Position numbers and translations under genes: made by a program. The notes under the pieces were generated by a model. That model saw only the letters and a list, made by a program, of their open reading frames with translations, ran no database searches and was not told the DNA's origin. Of a DNA stretch of 64,000 bases, positions 30,044 to 40,931 are shown in pieces (within the stretch, counting starts at the first letter, position 1; each line of letters begins with the position of its first letter). The DNA is from Castellaniella sp. (GTDB lineage: Bacteria > Pseudomonadota > Gammaproteobacteria > Burkholderiales > Burkholderiaceae_B): the NCBI GenBank assembly GCA_019104865.1, contig JAHRWZ010000059.1, positions 1 through 64,000 of the forward strand. The letters run 5' to 3'.

Positions 30044-30456
30044 CATTGCGCACCAAGACAGGACCCACGTGCATTGCGCGCTTTCTTGCCGTTGTTGCCG
30101 AGTGTGGCCCCCAGCCCACCTCCGTAATCGCCCGCAGGTCAGGCTTAACCCAGAAGCAATGCAACGGCATCGCGGCACGCTTGATCGCCCAAGGCAGAAT
30201 TTCACGGCGAAAGCCGAAACTGTCAGAGGGCGGCGGATACTACCGCTACTTCATGGACGACGACCAGCTATGCCGGGCACGGGGTTCCTCGATCGAAGGT
30301 CTGAAGGGCGTGGGCGCGGTGGAAGCAGTCGACAGGCTGCGATTCTTGCGACGGCTGAAAGAAAGCCCCGCTTACTGCGACAGCGCCGCATTGAACGCCA
30401 TCATCGACGACTATCAGAGGACGCTCAGGCTGGCGGCCGAGGGGGAACAATCATGA
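30040..30456 (+). CDS. Winged-helix-like early phage protein
   Basis: A 138-residue protein. Residues about 12-60 look like a winged helix (CIARFLAVVAECGPQPTSVI, ARRSGLTQKQCNGIAARLIA, QGRISRRKPKL), so DNA binding is likely. The C-terminus is helical. It is coupled by ATGA overlaps to the BRO-like gene and to the next gene. Confidence 0.6.
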   Translation: MTLRTKTGPTCIARFLAVVAECGPQPTSVIARRSGLTQKQCNGIAARLIAQGRISRRKPKLSEGGGYYRYFMDDDQLCRARGSSIEGLKGVGAVEAVDRLRFLRRLKESPAYCDSAALNAIIDDYQRTLRLAAEGEQS

Positions 30457-30890
30457 CCCCCCAAGACCTGACCCGCATCGAAATCACCCTGCTCGACAAG
30501 ATGCTGGCTCACCTGGCGATGCGCTGGCCCAAGGCGGCCACCTACATTCCGTCGGGCACCACCAGGGTGTTGTGCGCCGGCCAACTGCGCGAGGACGAGC
30601 AGGCGAACCTCGATGTCTATGTCCTGGCCTACCAGGACGCCATCCAGGACATCCTGCGCATGCTGGACAAGGACGACGGCCAGCCTGATGCACCCATGGC
30701 GCTGCGCGAAGCCGAGAACTCGGTGTTCCAGGGCGGCTCCCTGCCGCCCAGGCGCGGCTCTGGCCCGGGCGCGGAGGCACGGCAACGCGGCTCTGTAGCC
30801 GGTCGCGCACCGCGTAAGCCTGCGCCGGACCGGGGGGTTCGCCGGAATTCGGAGGCGCGCCGCCGGCTTGAAGACCTGTTCAAGGCGTAG
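30453..30890 (+). CDS. Early phage protein of unknown function
   Basis: A 145-residue protein: the first ~95 residues are helical (MTPQDLTRIEITLLDKMLAH; VYVLAYQDAIQDILRMLDKD); the tail is basic and disordered (PRRGSGPGAEARQRGSVAGR, ARRRLEDLFKA). The function is unknown. It is the last coupled gene before the excisionase-like gene. Confidence 0.6.
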   Translation: MTPQDLTRIEITLLDKMLAHLAMRWPKAATYIPSGTTRVLCAGQLREDEQANLDVYVLAYQDAIQDILRMLDKDDGQPDAPMALREAENSVFQGGSLPPRRGSGPGAEARQRGSVAGRAPRKPAPDRGVRRNSEARRRLEDLFKA

Positions 30891-30899
30891 GGGGCGGTC

Positions 30900-31295
30900 A
30901 TGGCAGAACTACTCCCCCGCCTCATTCGGGCGGGCAAGGCGCCGTCGTACCTAGGGGTCAGCCGCAACACCTTCAATCGCCACGTGCGCCCTCATCTGCG
31001 CGTGGTTGAGATCGGCCCCCAAGGCAAGGCCTTTGACCGTCTGGAACTGGACGCCTGGGTGGAGCGACACCTGGGACAAGAAGGAATTGACAGAGCACAC
31101 CCCCAGGGCGAAGATGGCCCCGGCAACAGCGGATGCGCTCATGGCAACGGAGATCATCAACCATGGCGCAAAACACAATCCCAGGGCTCAAGCTCCGGGG
31201 CGACGTCTGGCACATCGACAAGCAGATCAAAGGGTATGGCCGCCTTTGCGAAAGCACTGGAACGAGCAACCGCCAAGAGGCACAAACCTACCTGA
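30900..31295 (+). CDS. Excisionase-like helix-turn-helix protein
   Basis: A 131-residue protein. The first ~60 residues are a MerR/AlpA-type DNA-binding domain (LIRAGKAPSYLGVSRNTFNR, HVRPHLRVVEIGPQGKAFDR, LELDAWVERHLG). The remainder is low-complexity, ending SRSKGMAAFAKALERATAKR. It lies directly before the integrase gene and overlaps its start by 133 bases, the classical position of an excisionase that steers the integrase toward excision. Confidence 0.65.
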   Translation: MAELLPRLIRAGKAPSYLGVSRNTFNRHVRPHLRVVEIGPQGKAFDRLELDAWVERHLGQEGIDRAHPQGEDGPGNSGCAHGNGDHQPWRKTQSQGSSSGATSGTSTSRSKGMAAFAKALERATAKRHKPT

Positions 31296-32308
31296 TCTAT
31301 CGGCTTGAAAAAATTCGCCAATCCACCGTCTACGGGGTTCGCCAGGACCGCACCTGGCGGCAAGCCGCAACACGTTTTTTGGAGGAGTATTCGCACCAAC
31401 GATCAATATGGCATTCGGCGATTTTCTTGAAGCAGCTTGACCCCTATATTGGGGATATGGCGCTGCGTGAGATTGATGGCGAAGCGCTTGAACCCTACGT
31501 CGAGGACAGGCTTGCGCAAGGGAAGTCCAATCGAACCGTGAACATTGCCCTGCAAAGGGTCGTCAGGGTGCTCAATCTGTGCGCTCGGAAGTGGCGGGAC
31601 GAACACAAGCGGCCGTGGCTGGATTCGGTTCCTATGATCGAAATGCTCAGCGAGAAAAGCAGCCGCCAGCCTTACCCCCTATCCTGGGAAGAGCAGAAAG
31701 CGTTCTTCCTGGAACTGCCAGCGCACCTGAGAACGATGGCGCTCTACAAGGTCAACACGGGATGCCGAGAGCAGGAGGTCTGCAAATTGCGGTGGGAGTG
31801 GGAAATCGCCGTGCCTGAGTTGAAGACCAGCGTTTTCTTGCTACCAGCCGACTTCGGTGGCCGGTTTGAGGATTCTGGGGTGAAGAACGGCGAAGAACGG
31901 CTGGTGATCCTCAACCGTGTGGCCAAGTCCATCATCGACGGTCAGCGCGGCCAACATGCGGAATGGGTATTCCCGTACGAGGACGGCGCACTGAACCGGA
32001 TGAATGACACAGCCTGGCGAAACGCCAGACGGCGGGCGGCGGCGAAATGGGAGAAAGTCCACGGCGCCCCGGCGCATCCTGGTTTTGCGGGGCTGCGAGT
32101 CCACGACCTCAAGCACACTTTCGGGCGAAGGCTGAGAGCCGCAGACGTGCCAGAGGAAGATCGCAAGGCCCTACTGGGGCACACCAACGGCAGCGTGACA
32201 TCCCACTATTCTGCCGCGGAGCTGGGCAAGCTGATCGAGCTCGCAAATAAAGTGGTCGCAACCGGGGGGCACACCCCAGCGCTCACCGTGCTCAAGCGTG
32301 TTGCGTGA
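31163..32308 (+). CDS. Tyrosine-type phage integrase
   Basis: A 381-residue site-specific recombinase. Residues 1-60 form an arm-binding region (MAQNTIPGLKLRGDVWHIDK). A core-binding domain follows (RQAATRFLEEYSHQRSIWHS). The catalytic domain has the first Arg in VNTGCREQEVCKLRW, the box HDLKHTFGRRLRAA (Lys in place of the more usual Arg after HDL), LLGHTNGSVTSHY with the nucleophilic Tyr. The gene ends 73 bases from tRNA-Pro, the likely attachment site. I chose the ATG at 31163 as the conserved start. Confidence 0.92.
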   Translation: MAQNTIPGLKLRGDVWHIDKQIKGYGRLCESTGTSNRQEAQTYLIYRLEKIRQSTVYGVRQDRTWRQAATRFLEEYSHQRSIWHSAIFLKQLDPYIGDMALREIDGEALEPYVEDRLAQGKSNRTVNIALQRVVRVLNLCARKWRDEHKRPWLDSVPMIEMLSEKSSRQPYPLSWEEQKAFFLELPAHLRTMALYKVNTGCREQEVCKLRWEWEIAVPELKTSVFLLPADFGGRFEDSGVKNGEERLVILNRVAKSIIDGQRGQHAEWVFPYEDGALNRMNDTAWRNARRRAAAKWEKVHGAPAHPGFAGLRVHDLKHTFGRRLRAADVPEEDRKALLGHTNGSVTSHYSAAELGKLIELANKVVATGGHTPALTVLKRVA

Positions 32309-32336
32309 TAGGGGGTCACGCAAAACTCACGCAAAA
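32301..32336. repeat. Candidate integrase arm-binding sites
   Basis: TCACGCAAAA occurs at 32316-32325 and again at 32327-32336, one helical turn apart. The inverted copy TTGCGTGA is at 32301-32308, overlapping the integrase stop. Repeats of this kind between integrase and attachment core are usually arm-type sites. Confidence 0.5.
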
Positions 32337-32340
32337 AGAA

Positions 32341-32374
32341 CAAGGGCCTACAGACCGAAATCTGTAAGCCCTTG
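32341..32374. terminator. Hairpin between integrase and tRNA-Pro
   Basis: The arms CAAGGGC-C-TACAGA and TCTGTA-A-GCCCTTG form a long stem with one mismatch around CCGAAA. It would end the integrase transcript and, on the other strand, the tRNA-Pro transcript. No long T-run follows. Confidence 0.55.
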
Positions 32375-32381
32375 ATAATGC

Positions 32382-34320
<1,939 letters not shown>

Positions 34321-34392
34321 TGACACACCAACATCGAAAGAAATACGAGAGCACCGCCGGGGCAGGCAACCGCCCCGGCCGATGGCCATCCG

Positions 34393-34950
34393 TCAAAGCA
34401 GGCCCAGCTGCAGCTTGGCCGGCTCGCTGATCATCTCGCGGCTCCAGGGCGGGTCCCAGACCAGATCCACAGTGGCTTCATCCACGCCGCCGATATTCAG
34501 CAGCTTGTTGCGCGCCTCGTCGGCGATCATCGTGCCCATGCCGCAGCCAGCGGCGGTCAGCGTCATCTTGATCTCGATGCGAAACCGGTCCGGCGTGGCG
34601 GCGGGCATCACCTTGCACTCGTAGACCAGCCCCAGATTGACGATGTCCACGGGGATTTCCGGGTCGTAGCAGGTGGACAGCATGGTCCAGGCGGCGTCTT
34701 CCACGGATTCCACTGTGGCCGGGCCTTCATGGACATGCTTGACCTCTTCGGTGGGCTCGAAGCCCAGGGCATCACCATCGACGCCCTCGATGCGGTACAG
34801 ATTGCCTTCCACCATCACGGTGTAGGTGCCACCCAGCTGCTGGGTAATGACGGCCTCGCAGCCCGCCTCGATGGTCACGGGCGAACCGTAGGGCACGGTG
34901 ACCGCCGGGCAGTCCCGGTTGACGATCACTTCCTGCCGATTGAAACTCAT
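34393..34950 (-). CDS. sufT: SufT, putative Fe-S assembly protein
   Basis: A 185-residue protein. The N-terminal extension (MSFNRQEVIVNRDCPAVTVP; GCEAVITQQLGGTYTVMVEG) and the C-terminal MIP18/DUF59 domain (LSTCYDPEIPVDIVNLGLVY, MTLTAAGCGMGTMIADEARN) match the SufT type, which helps mature Fe-S proteins. The DPEIP block and the Cys in AAGCGMG are conserved features of the domain. It is the last gene of the SUF operon, 23 bases after sufU. Confidence 0.9.
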   Translation of the reverse strand: MSFNRQEVIVNRDCPAVTVPYGSPVTIEAGCEAVITQQLGGTYTVMVEGNLYRIEGVDGDALGFEPTEEVKHVHEGPATVESVEDAAWTMLSTCYDPEIPVDIVNLGLVYECKVMPAATPDRFRIEIKMTLTAAGCGMGTMIADEARNKLLNIGGVDEATVDLVWDPPWSREMISEPAKLQLGLL

Positions 34951-34973
34951 GATGTTACCTCTGGTTCATCGCA

Positions 34974-35426
34974 TTATTCGGTGACGGCCGTATCGCGCGC
35001 CTGCACGATGGCGTTGTGCAGCGTATGCCAGGCCAGCGTGGCGCACTTCACCCGTGAGGGAAATTCGCGCACCCCGGACAGGACTTCGAGCTTGCCCAGA
35101 TCGCAATCCGGGTGGGCTTCGGTCAGCATGGCGTGGATATCGTGAAACAGGGATTCGACCTGATCCACCGACAGGCCGCGCACGGCTTCCGTCATCAGCG
35201 ACGCCGACGCGGTCGAAATCGCGCAGCCATGACCGATGAAGCTGACATCCTGAACGACGCCATCCGCTACCTGGGCATAGACCGTCAGTTGGTCGCCGCA
35301 CAGCGGGTTGTAGCCATCGGCCCGGTTCGAGGCATCGTCCATCGCATGAAAATTGCGTGGGTTGCGGTTGTGATCGAAGATGACTTCCTGGTAGAGCTCT
35401 CGCAGGCCGTCTTCTGTGTCTCTCAT
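34974..35426 (-). CDS. sufU: SufU, Fe-S scaffold or zinc-dependent sulphurtransferase
   Basis: A 150-residue IscU-fold protein. The start LRELYQEVIFDHNRNPRNF and three Cys blocks (YNPLCGDQ, GHGCAISTAS, RVKCATLAW) with the nearby Asp are those of SufU. The spacer between the second and third cysteine is longer than in IscU, as in the SufU type. SufU takes sulphur from SufS, and no sufE gene is present in this operon, so SufU probably replaces SufE. It lies three bases after sufS. Confidence 0.9.
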   Translation of the reverse strand: MRDTEDGLRELYQEVIFDHNRNPRNFHAMDDASNRADGYNPLCGDQLTVYAQVADGVVQDVSFIGHGCAISTASASLMTEAVRGLSVDQVESLFHDIHAMLTEAHPDCDLGKLEVLSGVREFPSRVKCATLAWHTLHNAIVQARDTAVTE

Positions 35427-35429
35427 GCC

Positions 35430-36731
35430 TTACACCCCGAACAGTTTCTGGGCCTTGCGCACGCCCGCCACCAGGGCCTCGACGTCGCGCAGGTCGTTGT
35501 ACAGGGCGAAGGACGCCCGCGCCGTGCCTGGAATACCAAAACGCGTCATGAGCGGCATCGCGCAGTGGTGCCCTGCCCGGATCGCCACGCCTTCGGTGTC
35601 CAGGATCGTGCCCAGGTCGTGCGGATGGATGCCGTCGACCAGGAACGACAGGATCCCCGCCTTGTGCGGCGCGGTGCCGATCAGACGCACACCAGGCAGT
35701 GCCTGCATGGCGGCGGTAGCTTCGGCCAGCAGCGCCGATTCGTGGGCGGCGATGCGGTCCAGCCCGATGCCGCGCACATAGTCGATCGCCGCGCCCAGGA
35801 CGATCGACCCGGCGATGTTCGGTGTGCCGGCCTCGAAGCGCTGCGGGCCCTCGGCCCAGGTGCTGCCGTCGAAACTGACGGTGCGGATCATGTCGCCGCC
35901 ACCCTGCCAGGGCGGCAGGTCCTTCAGGATCGAACCGCGCACATACAGCGCGCCGATCCCGGTCGGACCATAGATCTTGTGCCCGGAAAAGGCGTAGAAA
36001 TCGCAATCCAGAGCCTGGACGTCCACCGTCGCGTGCGCCACGGCCTGGGCGCCGTCGATCAGCACCAGGGCGCCGGCCTCGTGCGCCAGGCGGGTCAGAT
36101 CCTGAACGGGATTGACGGTCCCCAGCGCGTTGGACACGTGGGCGATCCCGACCAGCTTCGTGCGCGCGTTCAGCTGCGCCCGGAAATCGTCCAGGTCGAG
36201 CTCACCTGAATCCGTGATCCGGACATGACGCAACACGGCACCGGTGCGGGCGCACAGCAACTGCCAGGGCACGATGTTGGAATGGTGTTCCATCCCGGTG
36301 ACCAGGATCTCGTCGCCAGCCCGCAGGGTCTGGCCCCAGGTCTGCGCGACCAGGTTAATGGATTCCGTCGTGCCTCGGGTGAAGATGACGTTCTGGCTGT
36401 CGGGCGCGTTCAACAGCTCGCGCACCCGCTCCCGAGCCTGTTCGTACAGGTCGGTGGCATGCTGGGACAGCCAGTGCACGCCTCGGTGGATGTTGGCATT
36501 GGACTGTTCATAAAACTGATCCAGCGCCTGGATCACCGCCCGGGGCTTCTGAGTGGTGGCGCCATTGTCCAGATAGGCCAGCCGGCGCTTGCGCACAGGC
36601 CGCGCAAGGATCGGAAAATCGGCTGCGCAGTCCAGCAGCGCGACGCGGCCGCCGACCGCCGACAATGCATCCCCCGCCTCGTCATCGACGGCGAGGCGGG
36701 CGCTTTCGCGAGAAGTTAGTGGCGCGTTCAT
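35430..36731 (-). CDS. sufS: SufS cysteine desulphurase
   Basis: A 433-residue PLP enzyme that takes sulphur from cysteine. Visible residues: the substrate block LAYLDNGATTQKP, EHHSNIVPW, the PLP lysine in FSGHKIYGPTG and the catalytic cysteine in IRAGHHCAMPLM. This is the class II (SufS/CsdA) layout. The start at 36731 shares bases with the sufD stop (ATGA). The first ~40 residues (ESARLAVDDEAGDALSAVGG) are an extension before the usual start of the fold. Confidence 0.95.
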   Translation of the reverse strand: MNAPLTSRESARLAVDDEAGDALSAVGGRVALLDCAADFPILARPVRKRRLAYLDNGATTQKPRAVIQALDQFYEQSNANIHRGVHWLSQHATDLYEQARERVRELLNAPDSQNVIFTRGTTESINLVAQTWGQTLRAGDEILVTGMEHHSNIVPWQLLCARTGAVLRHVRITDSGELDLDDFRAQLNARTKLVGIAHVSNALGTVNPVQDLTRLAHEAGALVLIDGAQAVAHATVDVQALDCDFYAFSGHKIYGPTGIGALYVRGSILKDLPPWQGGGDMIRTVSFDGSTWAEGPQRFEAGTPNIAGSIVLGAAIDYVRGIGLDRIAAHESALLAEATAAMQALPGVRLIGTAPHKAGILSFLVDGIHPHDLGTILDTEGVAIRAGHHCAMPLMTRFGIPGTARASFALYNDLRDVEALVAGVRKAQKLFGV

Positions 36732-38038
36732 GCGGCCTCCTGGAGGGCCATGCCGCCGGGCAACAGGGCGCGGATGGCCTGCTCGACCCGTTGGCGCAAG
36801 GGTACGAAATCGATGCGCGCAACACTGGCCGCCGCGAAGGCGTAGGTCAGGATATCGCGGGCATGCGCCTCGTCCAGCCCACGCGTACGCAGGTAGAACA
36901 GGCTGTCGGCGTCGATCTGGCCCACGGTCGTGCCATGGGCGCATTTCACGTCGTCGGCGTAAATTTCGAGTTCCGGCCGGGAATCCGATTTCGCCAGACG
37001 CGACAGCAGCAGGCTGTCGTTGCGCTGGATGGCGTCGGTGCCATCGGCACCGGGCGCGACCAGGATACGGCCGCTGAAGACGCCATGCGCGGTATCGGCC
37101 AGGATCCCGCGATAGTTTTCATGGCTGACGCAACGTGGCTTTTCGTGGCCGATCAGGGTGTGGTGATCCACGTGACGGCGCTGGTTCACGTAGTACAGCC
37201 CATTGAAGAGCGTCTCGCAGCGCTCGTCGGCGAAATGCGTGGCGATGTCGTGCCGCGCCAGGCGCGCGCCCAGGGACACCGAATGGGATGCGAAATACGA
37301 CCCCCGCGACTGCACGGCGTCGATTTCCCCCAGGTGCCAGGCCAGGGCCGATTCCTGTTGAAGTTTCAGATGGGTGACGCGCGCGTCGCTGCCCAGCGTC
37401 AGGCGAGTGGCGGCGTGGTGCAGATTGCTGGCGCCCGGCACACCGACGTAATGTTCGACCACGGTCGCCTGCGAATTGGCATCCGCCTGGATCAGGTGGC
37501 GCAGAAAATGCGCCGCCTGCGGCGATGCGGCCACGCACACTAGGTGGATGGGCTGCTCGACGGCCACGCCGCGCGCCAGCCGGATCCAGGCGCCATCGCT
37601 GGCCAGCGCCAGGTTCAAGGCACTGGTGCTGTGGCCGTCCTCGGCCTGGCCATAGGCGGCCTGGATGGCCTCGGCGTGATCCGCCCAGGCCTGCGACAGC
37701 GGCAACAGGGTCGCACCCGCAGGCAGCGACCCGAGGTCGGACAACGCCACGTCGAAAGCGCCATCGACGAACACCAGCCAGTGGCCGGATTCGCCGGCCT
37801 TCAGCGAGGCAACGAGGTCGGCCACCGGCTGCGCGCCACCATCAGCAAACGTTGCTGCCGCCAACGGCGACAGCGACGTGTGACGCCAGGCATCGTTTCG
37901 GGTAGTGGGCCAGCCTTCGCTCATGAAGCGGTCCAGGGCCTGCCGACGCAAATCGGCCAGCCAGGGCAGCCGCGCCCCGGCCAGAGAATCCGCCCGCCGG
38001 CCAAGCACATCGGCCCAGACCTGAAGATCGGTACTCAT
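36728..38038 (-). CDS. sufD: SufD, Fe-S assembly scaffold subunit
   Basis: A 436-residue protein. It begins with a helical region (RRQALDRFMSEGWPTTRNDA, WRHTSLSPLA) and continues as a long beta-helix with late blocks KPRCVSHENYRGILADTAHG, VFSGRILVAPGADGTDAIQR and VKCAHGTTVGQIDADSLFYL. These match SufD, which forms the SufBC2D complex. It overlaps sufC and sufS by four bases each. Confidence 0.94.
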   Translation of the reverse strand: MSTDLQVWADVLGRRADSLAGARLPWLADLRRQALDRFMSEGWPTTRNDAWRHTSLSPLAAATFADGGAQPVADLVASLKAGESGHWLVFVDGAFDVALSDLGSLPAGATLLPLSQAWADHAEAIQAAYGQAEDGHSTSALNLALASDGAWIRLARGVAVEQPIHLVCVAASPQAAHFLRHLIQADANSQATVVEHYVGVPGASNLHHAATRLTLGSDARVTHLKLQQESALAWHLGEIDAVQSRGSYFASHSVSLGARLARHDIATHFADERCETLFNGLYYVNQRRHVDHHTLIGHEKPRCVSHENYRGILADTAHGVFSGRILVAPGADGTDAIQRNDSLLLSRLAKSDSRPELEIYADDVKCAHGTTVGQIDADSLFYLRTRGLDEAHARDILTYAFAAASVARIDFVPLRQRVEQAIRALLPGGMALQEAA

Positions 38039-38856
38039 GCGCGCGCCCCCGGTTTGACGCCGATCTTCTTGCCGTCGTCGGCCTTGGCGCCACGCGCGGC
38101 CGCCGGGGCCTGATTGACCCCTTCGATCCAGCCGTAGCCTTTTTCTTCCAGTTCCAGCGCGAGTTCACGGCCGCCCGAGCGCACGATCCGGCCATGGGCC
38201 AGCACGTGGACGAAATCGGGCACGATGTAGTCCAGCAGCCGCTGATAGTGGGTGATGACGATCATGGCGCGATCGGGCGAACGCAGGCGGTTGACGCCAT
38301 CGGCCACCGTCTTCAGGGCGTCGATGTCCAGGCCGGAATCGGTCTCGTCCAGGATGGCGAGCTTGGGTTCCAGCAAGGCCATCTGCAGGACCTCGTTGCG
38401 TTTTTTCTCGCCGCCCGAAAACCCTTCGTTGACCGAGCGGTACAGGAATTCATCGCGCATGCCGACGAGCTTCATTTCCGCCTTGGCCTTCTTGACGAAA
38501 TCCATGGCGTCCAGTTCGGGCAGGCCGCGATGACGCCGTCCGGCGTTGACGGCGGCGCGCATGAAATAAGCATTCGAGACGCCCGGGACTTCGATCGGGT
38601 ACTGGAACGCCAGGAAAATGCCGGCACGGGCACGCTCTTCCACGGGCAGGGCCAGCAGATCCTGGCCTTCGTACGTGACGGTGCCGCCCGTGACCCGGTA
38701 GTTCTCGCGGCCGGTCAGCACCTGGGACAAGGTGCTTTTCCCGGCGCCGTTGGGGCCCATGATGGCGTGGACTTCGCCCGGATTGACCTCGAGATTGAGG
38801 CCGCGCAGGATTTCCTTGTCCTCGATCGAGGCGTGCAGATCATTGATTTTCAGCAT
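38035..38856 (-). CDS. sufC: SufC, ATPase of the SufBCD complex
   Basis: A 273-residue ABC-type ATPase. Walker A MGPNGAGKSTLSQVL near residue 33, signature NEGFSGGEKKRNEVLQM near residue 148, Walker B LAILDETDSGLDID near residue 170 and the switch His in IVITHYQRLLDY are all present. It drives the conformational change of SufB-SufD during cluster assembly. The C-terminal ~20 residues (ARGAKADDGKKIGVKPGARA) are a basic extension. It lies between sufB and sufD. Confidence 0.96.
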   Translation of the reverse strand: MLKINDLHASIEDKEILRGLNLEVNPGEVHAIMGPNGAGKSTLSQVLTGRENYRVTGGTVTYEGQDLLALPVEERARAGIFLAFQYPIEVPGVSNAYFMRAAVNAGRRHRGLPELDAMDFVKKAKAEMKLVGMRDEFLYRSVNEGFSGGEKKRNEVLQMALLEPKLAILDETDSGLDIDALKTVADGVNRLRSPDRAMIVITHYQRLLDYIVPDFVHVLAHGRIVRSGGRELALELEEKGYGWIEGVNQAPAAARGAKADDGKKIGVKPGARA

Positions 38857-38868
38857 GAGATGGGCTCC

Positions 38869-40317
38869 TTAACCGACGCTGCCTTCCAGGCTCACGCCGA
38901 GCAGATTCTGCGCTTCGACGGCGAATTCCATGGGCAATTCCTTGAAAACTTCCTTGCAGAAGCCGTTGACGATCATCGACACGGCATCCTCGGCCGACAG
39001 GCCGCGCTGCATGGCATAGAACAGTTGATCTTCCGCGATACGCGAGGCCGTGGCCTCGTGTTCGACGCTGGCGCTGGGATTCTGCACCTCGATGGTCGGG
39101 AAGGTGTGCGCGGCGCATTCCTTGCCGATCAGCAGCGAATCGCACTGCGTGTAATTACGGGCGTTTTCCGCCTTGGGCGTCATGCGCACCAGGCCACGGA
39201 ACGTATTGCTGCCGTGACCGGCGGAAATGCCCTTCGAGATGATGGTGCTGCGCGTGTTGCGTCCCATGTGCACCATCTTCGTGCCGGTGTCAGCCTGCTG
39301 ATAATGGTTGGACAGGGCCACCGAATAGAATTCGCCCGTGGAATCGTCGCCGCGCAGGATCACGCTAGGATATTTCCAGGTGATGGCCGATCCGGTTTCC
39401 ACCTGGGTCCAGGAAATCCGCGAACGCGGCCCGCGACAGTCGCCGCGCTTGGTGACGAAATTGTAGATACCGCCCAGGCCGTTCTCGTCGCCCGGATACC
39501 AGTTCTGCACGGTGGAATATTTGATCCGGGCGTCGTCCAGGGCGACCAATTCCACCACGGCGGCGTGCAACTGGTTTTCGTCGCGCATGGGCGCCGTACA
39601 GCCTTCCAGGTAGCTGACGATGGCCCCTTCGTCGGCGATGATCAGGGTGCGTTCGAACTGACCGGTATCGGCACTGTTGATGCGGAAATAGGTGGACAGT
39701 TCCATCGGGCATTTCACGCCCTTCGGGATATAGACGAAAGAACCGTCGGAAAAGACCGCCGAATTCAGCGCCGCGTAGAAATTGTCCCCCGGGGGCACGA
39801 CCGAACCCATATATTTCTGGACCAGTTCGGGGTACGAGCGCACGGCCTCGGAAAACGAACAGAAGATGACGCCGACGTCGGCCAGCTGCTTGCGAAACGT
39901 CGTCGCCACCGACACCGAATCGAACACGGCATCGACCGCCACGCCGGCAAGCTTCGCACGCTCGTGCAGCGGCACGCCCAGCTTTTCGTAGGTTTTCAGC
40001 AGTTCGGGATCGACATCTTCCAGGCTCTTGGGACCGTCCTTCTTCGATTTGGGCGCGGAGTAATAGCTGATGTCCTGGAAGTCGGGTTCCGGGAAATGGA
40101 CCTTGGCCCATTGGGGCTGCGGCATCTTCAGCCATTCGCGGTAGGCGTTCAGGCGCCACTGCAGCATGAACTCGGGTTCGCGCTTGACCGCGGACAAGCG
40201 GCGAATCACATCCTCGTCCAATCCCTTCGGAAAGGTCTCGGCCTCGATCTGCGTGACGAAACCGGCGTCATACTCGCGATCGAGGAAGGAATCGAGCTTG
40301 TCATTGACAGTACTCAT
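38869..40317 (-). CDS. sufB: SufB, Fe-S assembly scaffold
   Basis: A 482-residue protein of normal family length. Recognisable blocks are [96 protein letters not shown] and [20 protein letters not shown]. It accepts sulphur and holds the nascent cluster with SufC and SufD. Its ATG overlaps the stop of the regulator gene. Confidence 0.96.
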   Translation of the reverse strand: MSTVNDKLDSFLDREYDAGFVTQIEAETFPKGLDEDVIRRLSAVKREPEFMLQWRLNAYREWLKMPQPQWAKVHFPEPDFQDISYYSAPKSKKDGPKSLEDVDPELLKTYEKLGVPLHERAKLAGVAVDAVFDSVSVATTFRKQLADVGVIFCSFSEAVRSYPELVQKYMGSVVPPGDNFYAALNSAVFSDGSFVYIPKGVKCPMELSTYFRINSADTGQFERTLIIADEGAIVSYLEGCTAPMRDENQLHAAVVELVALDDARIKYSTVQNWYPGDENGLGGIYNFVTKRGDCRGPRSRISWTQVETGSAITWKYPSVILRGDDSTGEFYSVALSNHYQQADTGTKMVHMGRNTRSTIISKGISAGHGSNTFRGLVRMTPKAENARNYTQCDSLLIGKECAAHTFPTIEVQNPSASVEHEATASRIAEDQLFYAMQRGLSAEDAVSMIVNGFCKEVFKELPMEFAVEAQNLLGVSLEGSVG

Positions 40318-40802
40318 TTGGACAGACTCCAGTTCGGAATATTCGTAAGGGGCGGGTGCGCACCGGTCACGGCGACCACAGCCGCAGAGATGGGCCGCGT
40401 ATCATCGACCATGTTGGCCAGCGTCACGGATTCCAGCGTGCGACGCACGATCAGGTTGATGCGCTGCCAGTGGGTGCGGATGTGGCAGGCGCCTTCGACG
40501 CTGCAGACGCCCGGCAGGGCCGTGCATTCCGTCAGGCCAAAGGGTTGATCCTCCAGGGCATCGATGATCTGGGCAACGTTGATGCGATCGGGCTCGCGTT
40601 CCAGGCGGTAGCCGCCATGCGCCCCGCGTGTGCTGGCGACCAGACCGTGCTGCGCCAGCAGTTTCAGGACTTTGCTGACCACGGGTTGGCCGAGCCCCAG
40701 AGCCCCGGCCAGCTCGGCGGCGCTGCAGACGTGCGTCGGACGGGTCGCCATGTGCGTCAACACAAGGATTCCGTAATCGACGATCTTGCTGATCCGCAGC
40801 AT
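40314..40802 (-). CDS. Rrf2-family regulator of the SUF operon
   Basis: A 162-residue transcription factor. The winged helix ([54 protein letters not shown]) and three cysteines spaced as CTALPGVC...GAC match the Rrf2 class that senses Fe-S status (the SUF-associated regulator related to IscR). It is the first gene of the operon and its promoter contains a palindrome, so autoregulation is likely. I chose the ATG at 40802. Confidence 0.9.
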   Translation of the reverse strand: MLRISKIVDYGILVLTHMATRPTHVCSAAELAGALGLGQPVVSKVLKLLAQHGLVASTRGAHGGYRLEREPDRINVAQIIDALEDQPFGLTECTALPGVCSVEGACHIRTHWQRINLIVRRTLESVTLANMVDDTRPISAAVVAVTGAHPPLTNIPNWSLSK

Positions 40803-40838
40803 GGGCTGGTCCAAGGGGGAGGAAATTCGGGAAACAAA

Positions 40839-40868
40839 ATAGTACCGCTTTGGTACAGTATAGGTCAA
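40839..40868 (-). promoter_or_regulatory. SUF operon promoter with palindromic operator
   Basis: On the minus strand TTGACC (40868-40863), 18 bases, then TACTAT (40844-40839). The spacer holds GTACC-AAAGC-GGTAC (40856-40842), a palindrome well placed for the Rrf2 regulator encoded by the first gene. Confidence 0.7.
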
Positions 40869-40931
40869 ACCCTGATGCCGCGGATCACGATTTCAGGCAA
40901 ACGCACCGTTGCGCGCCTGCCGGACGAACTT

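Noticed and set aside
38194-40548. Very long open frame on the plus strand opposite sufB and sufC
   Set aside because: It is an antisense frame kept open by high GC and codon bias. Its product has no ribosome binding site or recognisable domain, while the opposite strand encodes two certain genes. The same applies to long plus-strand frames opposite pheT, the primase gene and the ABC exporter.
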